Shown piece by piece: positions 23,323 through 33,784 of a stretch of DNA of 59,931 bases. Source of the stretch: Welwitschia mirabilis (Eukaryota > Gnetophyta > Gnetopsida > Welwitschiales); the NCBI GenBank assembly GCA_051453625.1, contig JBOZIK010000001.1, positions 92,098,390-92,158,320 on the forward strand. The letters are read 5' to 3'. Numbering within the stretch: position 1 is the first letter of the stretch; each line of letters starts with the position of its first letter. The notes under the pieces were generated by a model, which saw only the letters and a list, made by a program, of their open reading frames with translations, had not been told where the DNA came from and did no database searches. The position numbers and the translations under genes are program-made.

Positions 23323-24494
23323 TCAATCCAGAAATACAATACTAAGCTTTCAACATTAATCATTGCAAGGCCTTAAAAATTCAAGGAAACAATAACAATT
23401 TTTTGCCCGAATTTCTACCAAGACCACTTAATGGTAGGCATGATAAGTAGCCTCTATACTTGTGAGAAAAAGGTATGGATGAGAACTATAAAAATATAGT
23501 TCTCAATATGGCCTAAGCAAGGGGAAGAAGTTCTAAGAAGGCCTAAAGGTACCAAAAAAAATAATAGAAGGAAAGCTTTCCATTTACAAATTTAGATAAT
23601 AGGGGAAAAAAATAAGAGAAGGAAAGATCATTATTTGGAAATTAAAAAGATACCCAAAACAAGTCATGATGAGGAAAGCTCACAATCTACAAATTAAGAA
23701 GATATCCATCTAATTATCTTGAATTTATGTTCAAAAAAACTTTTATTTTTAGTAAATATAGATGTTTCCTTACTAAGGGGGATTTCATTCCTTTTTTTTT
23801 GTGCACATTTGTCCCCTCTCTTCCTAGTATTTTGCTTCCATGATTATAGAAGTCCAACATAGGGTATCTCCTCTAAAGTTTGCATTATATGGTTGCACTA
23901 ACTAAATTTTTATTCTTACTATTTAACAAGTAAAGCATAAATCTTAGCTTTTCTCTAGGGCCAAAGAAATGCTATTCCACAATTATAAATTAAGATATAC
24001 AAAATATGTAGAGGTAAAAATCAATCAAACAAGAAAAGATTAAAAAAAAAGCAACAATTTTACAAGACAAATCACTTTAGTAATGCAAGTAGATAAGAAG
24101 CAAAAGAATCTTGAACCATACCTAAGCATGTAAGAAAAGTGCAAATCTTGAAATGTAAAGGTCCTTTTCTAGAGTTGAAAGGAAGGAAAAAAAATAAATA
24201 AAAACTTAAGAAGAATGAGAAGGAAAACAAGGCCTTTAATTTTCAACACATTTATAGAGAAAGTTAGTGAGGAGTTAATTTTCAATTAACTAGTTGGATT
24301 TTCTTTAAACTCCCTGCATATAATCATAAAAATAATTTTTTTTAAAATAACAGTAAGGAATAACTTGTAATAATCATCTAAAACCTTAACATATGTTTAA
24401 AATAACTAATCTAGCATACAAAATAATCATCTCTTATTAACAATAATCGTAAACTTTCTTATGCATTAGAAATTTGTATTAAAATTTAATTCTT
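23323..24494. other. AT-rich DNA upstream of the LINE reverse transcriptase
   Basis: No recognisable domain. The LINE's endonuclease and 5' end should lie here or further left if the copy was full length, but no APE-type motif could be read, so the copy may be 5'-truncated, as LINEs often are. Confidence 0.45.
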
Positions 24495-24958
24495 TCTTGG
24501 CTAAAAGAGTGAGGATGTGATAATACTATTAGTTGAAAAGCCTTAGAAAGCCTTATGATGAAGAAAGATTTTTCTTCTAAATATATTAAGTTAATGTTAA
24601 AGTTTGTAAAAAACTACTAGACCTTCAGTTAAAATTAATAAAACTTTTTATGGATTCCTAATAAAATAGAGGACTTAAACAAGGACACTTGATATTTTTC
24701 TATCTATTTATCCTAACCATACATATAGTAAGCATTTCTTTAAAAAAAGCATAAAGTCAAAAGAATATTCATAGGTAATTAAACATTTCTTAATAATTAT
24801 GATGTTGATGATACCATTTTAGCAAAAACTTTGTAACCTAAAAAGATGTTAAAGAAATAGTTAAAATCATTAGAAGAGTTTGGATACTTTAAAGGCCTTC
24901 ATATCAACTGAGATAAATCCAAAATCTACTTATTTAATAAAAAACCTAATACGAAAAG
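24495..24958 (+). pseudogene. L1-type LINE reverse transcriptase, 5' part (interrupted by Copia)
   Basis: Plus-strand pieces in order: KAYDEERFFF (KAYD...W.FL block), RGLKQGHLIFFYLFILT (RGLRQGDPLSP.LFIL, with the Asp-Pro pair lost), then in another frame DVDDTILAKT (the catalytic FADDTI.FAK motif, Ala to Val, both Asp kept) and EEFGYFKGLHIN-stop-DKSKIYLF (the LEEFG..SGL.IN..KS.I motif). This order is specific to plant non-LTR retrotransposons, which copy themselves by target-primed reverse transcription in the nucleus. The frame breaks at 24958, where a Copia LTR begins, and resumes at 33785. Confidence 0.85.
24954..24958. other. Copia target-site duplication, left copy (AAAAG)
   Basis: AAAAG directly precedes the left LTR (TGAAGGATCTAG) and is repeated at 33785-33789 directly after the right LTR. 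Five bases is the usual length for Copia elements. Short and A-rich, but it lies exactly at both LTR ends and the LINE resumes just beyond. Confidence 0.75.
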
Positions 24959-26135
24959 TGAAGGATCTAGACCATAGGTGGAGGAGTGAATAGAATTCAA
25001 GAAACACATAAAAAAAATTCCTTTACAAAGTATTAAAGACTAAAAATATTTGTACATATGAAATAACAAAAATGATTGGAAAGGAAAATAACTAAAACTA
25101 GAAAATACCAATGGATATTAACAGACACACAATTTATAGTGGTTTAAGAAACCCCCTCCTCCACTCTCGGTCATCAGCTTCTATCTAAGACTAATCCAGA
25201 TCTTTATTACTCACTTTCCAGGTATTTAAGATTCACCTATAACCTTTTATAATTAGACTTTTTAGAGGATCAGTCTCAATCTTTTGAGAGAATGCTTCTT
25301 CATTTTAATAGTATGCCATAATTCATAGGCTTTATAGATCTGAAGTATAAAAATGATAGTACTACACTATCTAAAAATGATATCATAAATCCAAGTATAT
25401 CGAGTGCAAACTGATTGATCAAAGAACTGATAATAAAAAAATGCTTCTTTAATTTTTGGTCAAGTAGAAGTGGTATAATTATTTTGATAACTAAGGGATA
25501 TATAAGAGATATATTTTAGGATTTTACAAGTAGATCTAATACTCTAATAAATAAAAATAGGAAGGCAATGATTAGAAAAATCCCATTTCCATCACAACCT
25601 ATTGATCCCTTGAAATGTCTGGTCAGCTTCATTAAGTGCCATCATTAAAGTTGGTCGACTCCATCTTATTCTAGTCAATCTGAGTTCTTTACATCTCTCT
25701 GTCTAGTTAATCCTATCATGGATTCAGTCGATAACATAAGTCTAGGTTTAGTTGATCACACTTTGGTCTAATTTACCCCATATGAAGAACAGTGGAAAAA
25801 CATGTTTAGCCTATGTCTGGTTGATACCTCAAGAATTTGGTTGACCTCTTAATGATAAAAGGTTAAAAACATTTTTAGTCTAGGTCTTATTGATTCTTAA
25901 GGAATTTAGTTGCTCCTTGATGAATAGATGTAATAAATTATTATACAGATCTAGTTGATTCTTCTGGAATCTAATCAACTGCTCAGAGGATCTAAAACAT
26001 ATCAAGCATGGCTAATAAGAAATGTTTGTTGCTTCTAACCTATAAGGATTTAATATTTTTTTTAAGGAATACAACATATTTTTCTATATCATAAAATATT
26101 ATTTTGACATCAACTTGGTAAATTATAACTTAGTA
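24959..26135 (-). repeat. Copia 3' LTR
   Basis: Diverged direct copy of 32785-33784 (shared words: TTTATTACTCACTT, TTAGACTTTTTAGAGG, GAATACAACATATTTTTCTA). It begins TGAAGGATCTAG and ends TTAGTA, the final CA apparently mutated to TA. The segment 25600-25990 repeats GTTGA(C/T)/GTCAA words many times. It is longer than the other LTR because of local indels. Confidence 0.85.
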
Positions 26136-26165
26136 ATCCCTGCCTTTGACATTGATGGAAACTAT
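26136..26165 (-). other. Copia polypurine tract
   Basis: On the minus strand ATCAATGTCAAAGGCAGGGA abuts the LTR start. It matches the TTGATGTCAAAGGGGGAGA pattern next to 3' LTRs in many Copia elements. A second similar stretch (GATGTCAAAAGGGAGA on minus) lies at about 26520-26540. It would prime plus-strand DNA synthesis. Confidence 0.6.
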
Positions 26166-26609
26166 ACTCATTTAAAAATATTAATTTAAAACTTCCCCCT
26201 AAAAAATGCTTATTATATTTGTGAAAAATTAATGATCATATTTATCCATATCAAGCATTTATAATGGTTTTCCAAAGATATATATATATATATATAAATT
26301 AAAAGCATAGTTCATAAGAAGTATAATATGCATTAATAGATATGATAAAATCATAGTTCATGGGAAATATAATATGCATTAATAGATGAGATAAATAATA
26401 CCAAATTTATTTCTGTTAATCAATTTTAAGTAGTACAATAGAAAGATACTTCATGAGAAAAATCATGGACAATTACAACTAAGAACAACTAATAATAATT
26501 GATTTTATAATAACTATTTCTCTCCCTTTTGACATCAATTATAAATAAGATAAAAGGAATGTAATAATCACAGATTAAAATAATATAAAAACAAAAGAGA
26601 TAATAATAA

Positions 26610-27640
26610 TTTAATCTAATTCTTGTTCTTTCTCCTCATCAGATTCTTCTTTAGAATCTAGATCTTTCTATTCTTCTTCTTTAGCTGCCTTTTGAGTAGA
26701 TCTATTAAATTTCTTAGAAGCATATGCAACCTCATATCCTGCTACAATAAGAGCCTCTTTCATGTGCCAAGTACAAGAATTTAACCTCTTAAGGTATGAT
26801 AGTGTCTCTTCAGGGGAGGCCTATTTTAAAGATCAATACTTAGAAGATTCCTTAAATCTGAAGAAAATGTCCATGCATAGCACATCTAATGAAAGACATA
26901 GAAGTTAAAGTTTCAAGTTTGAGGTGTAGTTGGACTCTAAAATAATGATAGATACTAGCAATCAAAATAGAGTAATAAAGAGCCCTAGTTTTATGATATT
27001 CTAACTTAGAGACCATATTTTTAAGAATAATGATAGGAACATCAATGAAGTGACCAGTTCCCCCCAAATACAATAGATAAACATGATATTTGGAGGTCTC
27101 ATCAGGCTAATCCATAAGAGGTAAAAAATTATAAGTAAAAACTAAATGAAGAAACTAGTATTTTGGGGTAAGATGAGAGATGGAAAGGGTGTTTTTTTCA
27201 TCAAATGAGATTACCACATAGTTCCCTAATGACCTCTACCTTATCCTTTATGGAGTCACACAAGGACCAAAACTCCTCATAATCTCCTTTAGGGATAATT
27301 ATGAAGGATGTTATTAGATCTGCAGTAACACAAATCCTTCTCCATAAAACAAGGGTTATAAGGGTAGAAGAATCAGCATCAAATGAAGAATTATAATAGA
27401 ACATATGAGTAAGAAAAGAGTAGGCTAATCTAAAAACATAAGAAAATAAGAAAGCCAAGTTCATTCAATATCCTTACTACATCCCTTAACTCTCTAAGTT
27501 CCCCAGAAGCAATTAGTCTTTTTTGATAGATAGGCTTATTTTCAAACTTATCAATGAACTTATCTAAGTTCTCATTTGATATTCTAGAGTAAAAATACCC
27601 TAGATTTATACTAAATGACTCCTAATAAGCTCTTCTAAAT
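26610..27640 (-). pseudogene. Copia extra 3' frame (Sirevirus env-like region)
   Basis: Two well-preserved minus-strand stretches, 27201-27464 and 26852-27073, are followed by a very acidic end (KEESDEEKEQELD) that stops near 26620. The first contains RRICVTADLITSFIIIPKGD. The second contains GHFIDVPIIILKNMVSKLEY and ALYYSILIASIYHYFRVQL. This resembles a pattern (FP.iml.hM...LPYG.lltrif..f.V.l) seen in proteins downstream of pol in Sireviruses and other plant elements. A role as an envelope protein has never been shown for such frames. Confidence is moderate for the family, low for function. Confidence 0.5.
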
Positions 27641-28044
27641 GGATCCTTTACCATTTAATAATACATGACACTTCCTAAAGATACATGAATAGCTAGATCT
27701 AAGAGAGATAGATAGCCAGGTATGAATGAGGAAAGTTAGGATGCCTTAAGGTTTCATAAAGAGGGATGATCAAGTAAGATTTTAGGAAAAAGAGATCCAC
27801 TGCCTATCTTCCATACTATAAGCCTATAGGTCTGGTTGACCAGGTTATGATCAGGTCAACTCGATGAGATTTGAATCACAGAACTTTTAGATTTGGTCAA
27901 ATAGACTGAGTTGACTAAGACTTTAGTTTGATTGACCTAACTAGATTTAGGTCTAATCTAGAAAAGGCCATATGAGTAGATAAGATTTGGTCAATCTAAC
28001 TTCTTCTTTAGATATAGTTAATTAAATTTAAAATCTTCTTGACT

Positions 28045-29529
28045 ATCTTTCTTATAGTTGGAGGATAGAGAAATAATCCTTAGTTCACAACAAAGTCTCA
28101 AAAAGTTGTCAAATTTTAGGTGTTTTATGAAAATATCAGCTAATTGTTTGTCAATGCTAATAAAGTTCATAGAAATATTGCCTTTTTCTACGAAATCTCT
28201 AAGGAAATGATGTATTATTTTAATATGTTTAGGTCAAGAATGTTGAATAAGATTATTTGAGATATTAGTTGCACTAGTATTATTACAAAGAATTAGAACC
28301 TATTCAAAATTTACTTCAAAGTATTTAAGCATTTCCTTTATCTATAGAAGATGAGTACAAGAGCTTCTTACTGCTACATATTCTACTTCTGCAATAAAAA
28401 GGAATATAGATTTTTGCTTCTTACTTGCTCATCCTATCAAGCATGATCCTAAAAAAAGAATAATATTCACTAGTGCTTTTTTAATTATCTTTACAACTAG
28501 CCTAACTTACATCAGTAAAACCTTCAAGCTCAAATGAAGTTTCTCTATGATACAATAGTTCATAGTCCCTTATGTCTTTTATATATCTTATGATTCTTTT
28601 AATAACTTGAAGGTGTGAATCCTTTATTTGAGTTTGATATCTTATACATACAACAATACTAAACTTATGTTAGGTCTACATGTGGTTAAATTGAATAGAT
28701 TTCCTATCATGCTTCTATAAAGTTTTTAGTCCATAGATTTTCCATGATCATCAAGACTAATCTTACATGAAGTTGACATAAGTGTATCAGTTGATTTTGC
28801 ATTTTCTAGTCTAAATCAAATCATCAAGTCCCTTGATTATTTGGATTAAATATGAAAATACCATATTTTATTTTTTTGATTTAAAGATTAAGAAACATGT
28901 GAACTTCACTTAACATACTCATTTCAAAATATGTTGTCATAATGCTAGTGAATTCTTTTGAGATAACTTTGTTTGAGGCTTTAAAAATTATGTCATCTAC
29001 ATAGATTTGAATAATGATAAAGTATTTTTTAAGATTTTTGACAAATAAAGTTTTATCCATAGCTACATAAGTATAACCATTTTCATTAAGAAATGTTTCT
29101 AGTTTTTCATACCAGGCCGTTGGAGCTTGTTTTAAATCATATAAAGCCTTTTTTATTTTATAAATATGATTTGGTTTATGTGGATCTATGAAATATTGAG
29201 GTTGTTCAAATAAAATTCTTCATTAAGAATTCCATTTAAAAAGCCACTTTTCACATCTATTTGAAAAACTTTAATGTTCTTAAAGGCTACATATAAGAGA
29301 AACATTCTAACATTATCTAGTCTAGTCACTGGAGCAAATGTATCTCTTACATCCATTCCTTTAATCTGGTTGTATTCTTAGGCTATTAATCTTGCCTTAT
29401 TCTTAATCACATTATTTTATTCATCACACTTATTCTTAAAGCTCCATTTTTTCCCAATTACATTTTGATCTTTTAGTCTTTCTAAAAGTTTTCAAACATC
29501 ATTTCTTTTGAATTATTAAAGCTCATCTT
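28045..29529 (-). pseudogene. Copia reverse transcriptase and RNase H remnant
   Basis: Minus-strand reading: KARLIA-stop-EYNQIKGMDVRDTF, APVTRLDNVRMFLLYVAFKN and KVFQIDVKSGFLNGILNEEF (Copia RT fingers and palm). The catalytic IYVDDIIF at 28992-29003 is intact. RNase H follows with KDIRDYELLYHRETSFELEG and AEVEYVAVRSSCTHLL. The C-terminus has HHFLRDFVEKGNISMNFIS and QLADIFIKHL, ending near 28050. The stop after KARLIA replaces the Gln of the conserved ARLVAQG (CAA to TAA). It would copy element RNA from a tRNA-Met primer. Confidence 0.9.
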
Positions 29530-30640
29530 GCATAGCCATCATCCATTCTTTAAGAGATTTGGCCTCTTTAAATTTTTTGGGTTCAATTTAAGAGACATAA
29601 CAAATGTGGACATGAAAATTTTTAAAAGAGTTTCTAGTTCAAATTTTTAAGCTTACATCTCCAATAATAGACTCTAGTGGATGATCTTTTAGCTCTTTGA
29701 ACTTTTTGGAGGTAACCTCTTGAGATGGCTCTTCTTCCTTTTCAGTTATTACATTTTTTATTGTGGAGATACTTGGAACTATATTTTCTTCACTATTTGA
29801 AGGAAAAGTCTTATACTAAAGTCATCTATTTGAAAACTTATAGATTTTTCACTATTAAACTTCATTTGTTGAAAATTCAGTAGGCTCTACTTTTAGCTAA
29901 GTATTCTAAAAAATTACTTCATTAGCTTTAGACTCAAATTTACTCAAATGTTCTTTATATTTTAAGATAAAGAATTTACTCCCAAATACTTTAAAATGTG
30001 AAACATTTGATTTTATTTCTTTCTAAAGCTTATGAGGGGTTTTATCCATACTTGGTCTTAGCTCTATTGATAATGTAGCAAGTAGTGCTTACTACTTTAG
30101 CCCAAAATATTTTAGGAACTTCCTTATCATTTAGCATAGTTCTTATTATTTCTTGAAGGACTCAATTTTTCCTCTTTGTGATTCCATTTTTTTGAGAAGT
30201 CATTGTAGCTGAGAACTGATGTTCTATATCATTGTCTATACAAGACTTCTCAAAGATATGATTTTTGAATTATCCTCCATGATCACTTCTAATTTTTTTG
30301 ATAGTGTATCTTTTCCCATGTTGGATTTTATTACAAATTTCAACATGACTTTTAAAGGTTTTAAGTTTGTTTCCTAAAAATGTAATCTAAGTAAATCTAG
30401 AGTAGTCATCTATCATAGTAAAAAAATATTGTTTTTCCCTAGACTTTTAGTTTAGTTAAGAGCCACCAAGTCCATGTGAATAAACTCAAGTGACATTATT
30501 GAGGAGACTAGGTTTTTATTTTTATGAAAAGTTCTAACTTATTTTCCTTTTGAAAAGTATCACATAGTCCATGTTCTTCAATGTTAATCTTGGAGGGAAT
30601 TCTTTTCACAATCTTCTTTTTAATAATGGTTTTGAGATGG
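29530..30640 (-). pseudogene. Copia integrase remnant with GAG-pre-integrase
   Basis: The GAG-pre-integrase part reads KELWHQ-stop-LGDVNYDHL (consensus LWH.RLGH; Arg is TGA). The core begins with SLEFIHMDLVALN near 30480 and continues with IRSDHGG-stop-FKN at about 30265-30300, then NDKEVPKIFWAKVV and CYIINRAKTKYG. These are the Copia integrase blocks in order. Several frame changes are needed to follow it, and stops lie at conserved positions, so it is inactive. Confidence 0.85.
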
Positions 30641-30829
30641 TCATAGTTTACATCTCCTAATCATTGGTGTCATAATTCTTTTTGATTTATATGATAAAAA
30701 TAACAAGAAGATATAGACTGATCAATGCTATAAACATTATCTATTCTATTTGCTTTAAGAAGAACAACATTTGTTTTATCATGTCTAACTTCATACTTTT
30801 AACTATCAAAAATAACTTTATGACCTTTT

Positions 30830-31060
30830 TCAAAAACCTAACTAATACAAAGTAAATTACATTTAAGACCATTCACATATAAAACTTCATGAATTTTAGA
30901 CATGTTACTATCACTGATTCTTTTAATGCCTTCAAAATTTGCTTTTCCCTTATTACCAAACATTATTTCTTCTCCCTTAAAGTCATTTAAATCTTGAAAT
31001 CTTGATTTGTTACTTATCATGTGTTAAGAAGAACCACTATCCAAATACTAGCATGTTTCA
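30830..31060 (-). pseudogene. Copia aspartic protease remnant
   Basis: The minus strand reads C-stop-YLDSGSS-stop-HMISNKS and then RFQDLNDFKGEEIMFGNKGK and HEVLYVNGLKCNLLCIS. This is the Copia protease (WYLDSGCSRHMTG ... VLYVDGLKHNLLSIS). The catalytic DSG at 31033-31041 is intact; the preceding Trp is a TAG stop. It would process the Gag-Pol polyprotein. Confidence 0.9.
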
Positions 31061-31459
31061 TTTGATACTTTAAAAGCTGTTTGGATCAATAAAATTTTTA
31101 AATTGTCAGCCCTCATCCACTTAGTCCATTTAGACTATTGTAGTATACATTCCCTTGAGACAAATTTAAATAGAAATGTACTAATAAAATTTGAAAAGAG
31201 TATTAAATTTCTAGCATTACAAAATAATTTTGAATGACTTGTCTTTCCGCAAAAATACCAAGTAATTTTTGACATAGATTTATTTTATCATGTTATCTAA
31301 TTTAATTAATTACATGATTTTTGAGAGATGAAGCCAATACTTTTCTTGTCATGAAAGGGTCCTCGTATTCCAAGAATCTATACCAATTTACTTGAATTAT
31401 TTGAAAATTTATTTACAAAGTGAGATAAGATTTTTACCTCTTGAGTTAGCATAGAGTTT

Positions 31460-32718
31460 TTTATTTGAACCATACTATACTTTATCTCCAACTCTTTCTT
31501 TTCCTTGTTTAGATCATTTACTATCTTGTTTATTTTTTTGATCCTTTTTGCTAATTCTTTACATTTTGAATAAAGTTCTTAACAAGTATCTTCTAGCTCC
31601 TTTTGATTTTCTTTAATGTGATCTAGATCATCTGGTTCTATTGAGTAAGGCATGTTCTTCATAAGAGGGACTGTTACCATAAAGGAAAGTCTTCTGTCTC
31701 TATTTGACTCTTGGCTTAAGCTTCTATCATCTTTTTCATCTACATTTTTCCAACTGGTAATGAAAAATGATGTTTTGGATTTCCTCTAATCTCTTTTATT
31801 ATTTGAACATTTATCTGCAACATGTCCATATTCCTTACATGCATGACATTGGATATCCTTTCCTTTTTCTAGATCTCTTTTTAGTTTATAATGATTGCTA
31901 TTTAGTCCTTTACTTGATTTACCTTCTCTCTTTCTTCTATGCAAGAACTTTTTGAATCTTCTTGCCAAAAGAGCAACCTCATCTTTATTAAGGTCTTCAT
32001 CTGATTTTTCAAATCTAAATTATTTCTACATACTTTTTAATGCAAGACTTTTCCTTTTATCTTTTGAAAACTTTAACTCATAAGTTTAAAGATTACCTTA
32101 TAGTTCTTCTAATTCTATTTGACTAATGTTCTTTCTTTTCTTAATGGCTATGATCTTTGGCTTAAACAATTTTGGAAGAGATCTTAGAACTTTTCATATA
32201 ACATTTCCTTCATCCATTTTCTCACCTAGACTTACCATAGAGTTTAGTATGTCCATTAGTCTAGCAAAGAACTCTTGCAAAGTCTCTTCTTCTTCCATGT
32301 GAATATCTTCAAACTTAAAGATAAGGATCTGTAGCTTTGCCTATTTTACCATGGATGTTCCTTTATGTGCTATTTCAAGAATATCTAAAGCTTCCTTAGC
32401 ATGTTTATAGTTTATAATACTCTTTAATGCATCTATACAAAATACACAAAAAATAGCATTAAGAGCATGAACATCTAGGGTAGTCTTGGCTTTATTGATA
32501 GGGGTCCATTGATCTTGAGATTTCTTAACCATTGTGGTAATTCAATTACTATTAGTTTTGGATAGAGTGGGCATGACATATCCATTATAGATTACCTCCT
32601 CTATGTCTACATATAAGAACCTAAGAAATATTCTCATATAGGCCTTTTAGTAAGCATAATTAGTCCCATCAAACATAGGTAATCTTCTAGTAGATAGGCC
32701 ATCAAAAGGATTACTCAT
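31460..32718 (-). pseudogene. gag: Copia gag with intact zinc knuckle
   Basis: The minus-strand ATG at 32718 opens MSNPFDGLSTRRLPMFDGTN, the usual start of Copia Gag (P.F.G.NY.YW). The frame continues with QDQWTPINKAKTTLDVHALN, FEDIHMEEEETLQEFFARLM and ELKFSKDKRKSLALKS. At 31807-31848 it has a perfect CX2CX4HX4C zinc knuckle (CHACKEYGHVADKC) that would bind the RNA genome. Downstream is a lysine/glutamate-rich stretch (31460-31640) likely to be coiled coil. Only a few stops interrupt this gene, at Trp or Gln positions, so it is among the best preserved frames here. The start is supported by the primer site 50 bases upstream. Confidence 0.9.
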
Positions 32719-32770
32719 AATTAGGGCTCAAGAGTTTATATATATTAGGATCTACCAAGGACTTAACCTA

Positions 32771-32782
32771 GCTCTAGTACTA
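32771..32782 (-). other. Copia primer-binding site, tRNA-iMet type
   Basis: On the minus strand TAGTACTAGAGC matches TGGTATCAGAGC at 9 of 12 positions. It lies 2 bases inside the right LTR and just upstream of gag. Confidence 0.7.
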
Positions 32783-32784
32783 AA

Positions 32785-33784
32785 AGAGGATCTAGAATCC
32801 TAGAGGAAGTTGAAGGGAGGGGTTTGAATAATATTTTAAAAAAAATATTGAAAAACTTCCTTTATAAAGTATTGAATACTAAAATATTTGTGCATATGAA
32901 ATAACCAAAATAATCACAAAGAAAAATAACTAAAACTAGAAAATACCAATGGAGATTGATAGATACATGATTTATAGTGGTTAAAAAACCCCATACTCCA
33001 CTTTTAATAATTATCTTCTATCCAAAATTGATTTGGATCTTTATTACTCACTTATGAGATATCTCAGGTTCACCTGTAACCTTTTACAATTAGACTTTTT
33101 AGAGGCTCAGTCTCAACCTTTTTGAGAGAATGCTTCTTGATGTTAATAGTGTGCTACAATGCATAGGCTTCATCAGATCTAAAGTACAATAATAATAGTA
33201 CTATACTATTTAAACATGATATCACAAATTCAAGTATATAAAGTGTAAACTGATTGATCAAAGAACTAATAATCAAAAGATGCTTTTTTAATTTTTGATT
33301 AAGTAGAAGTGGTACAGTGATTTTAATAGCTAAGGAATATATGGGAGATACATCTTAGGGTTTTACAAGTAGATATAATACTTCGATGGATAAAAATAGA
33401 AAGACAATAGGTAGAAAAATTGTATTTTCCTCATAACTAGTTGAACTCTTGAAATGTCTGATCGATCCTATTAAGTGCTGTCACTGAAGTTGGTCACCCT
33501 TGTCTTCTTTCAATTAACCTAATTTCTTTATGTCTTCATGTCTGGTTAACTCCATTAGGAATCTAGTTCACTATACATATTTAGCTTAGATTTAGTTGAC
33601 CCCTCAGAAATCTAGTCAATCCCTCAGAGAGTCTTAAACTTGTTAAGTTCAATCATGGCTAGTGAGAAATGTTTGTTACTTTTAAATTGCAAGGATTTAA
33701 TATTTTCTAAAAGGAATACAACATATTTTTCTACACTATAAAATATTAATTTGACATCAACTTGGAAAATATTTTAACTTAATA
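32785..33784 (-). repeat. Copia 5' LTR
   Basis: Partner of 24959-26135. It ends TTAATA, where intact elements have CA, immediately followed by the AAAAG duplication. Confidence 0.85.

Larger units (their letters stand above)
24959..33784 (-). mobile_element. Sirevirus-like Ty1/Copia retrotransposon, near complete, nested in a LINE
   Basis: Two direct LTRs (24959-26135 and 32785-33784), a polypurine tract beside the left one, a tRNA-iMet type primer site beside the right one, and between them on the minus strand gag, protease, integrase, RT and RNase H in Copia order. A further 1.5-kb frame lies between RNase H and the 3' LTR, as in Sireviruses. The element is about 8.8 kb and is flanked by AAAAG on both sides. 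Many stops and some frameshifts make it non-autonomous. The Copia identity is certain; the Sirevirus placement is inferred from the extra frame and the TTGATGTCAAA words near the polypurine tracts. Confidence 0.9.

Noticed and set aside
31767-32083. Plus-strand frames over the Copia gag
   Set aside because: Antisense shadows of the Copia gag and its zinc knuckle.
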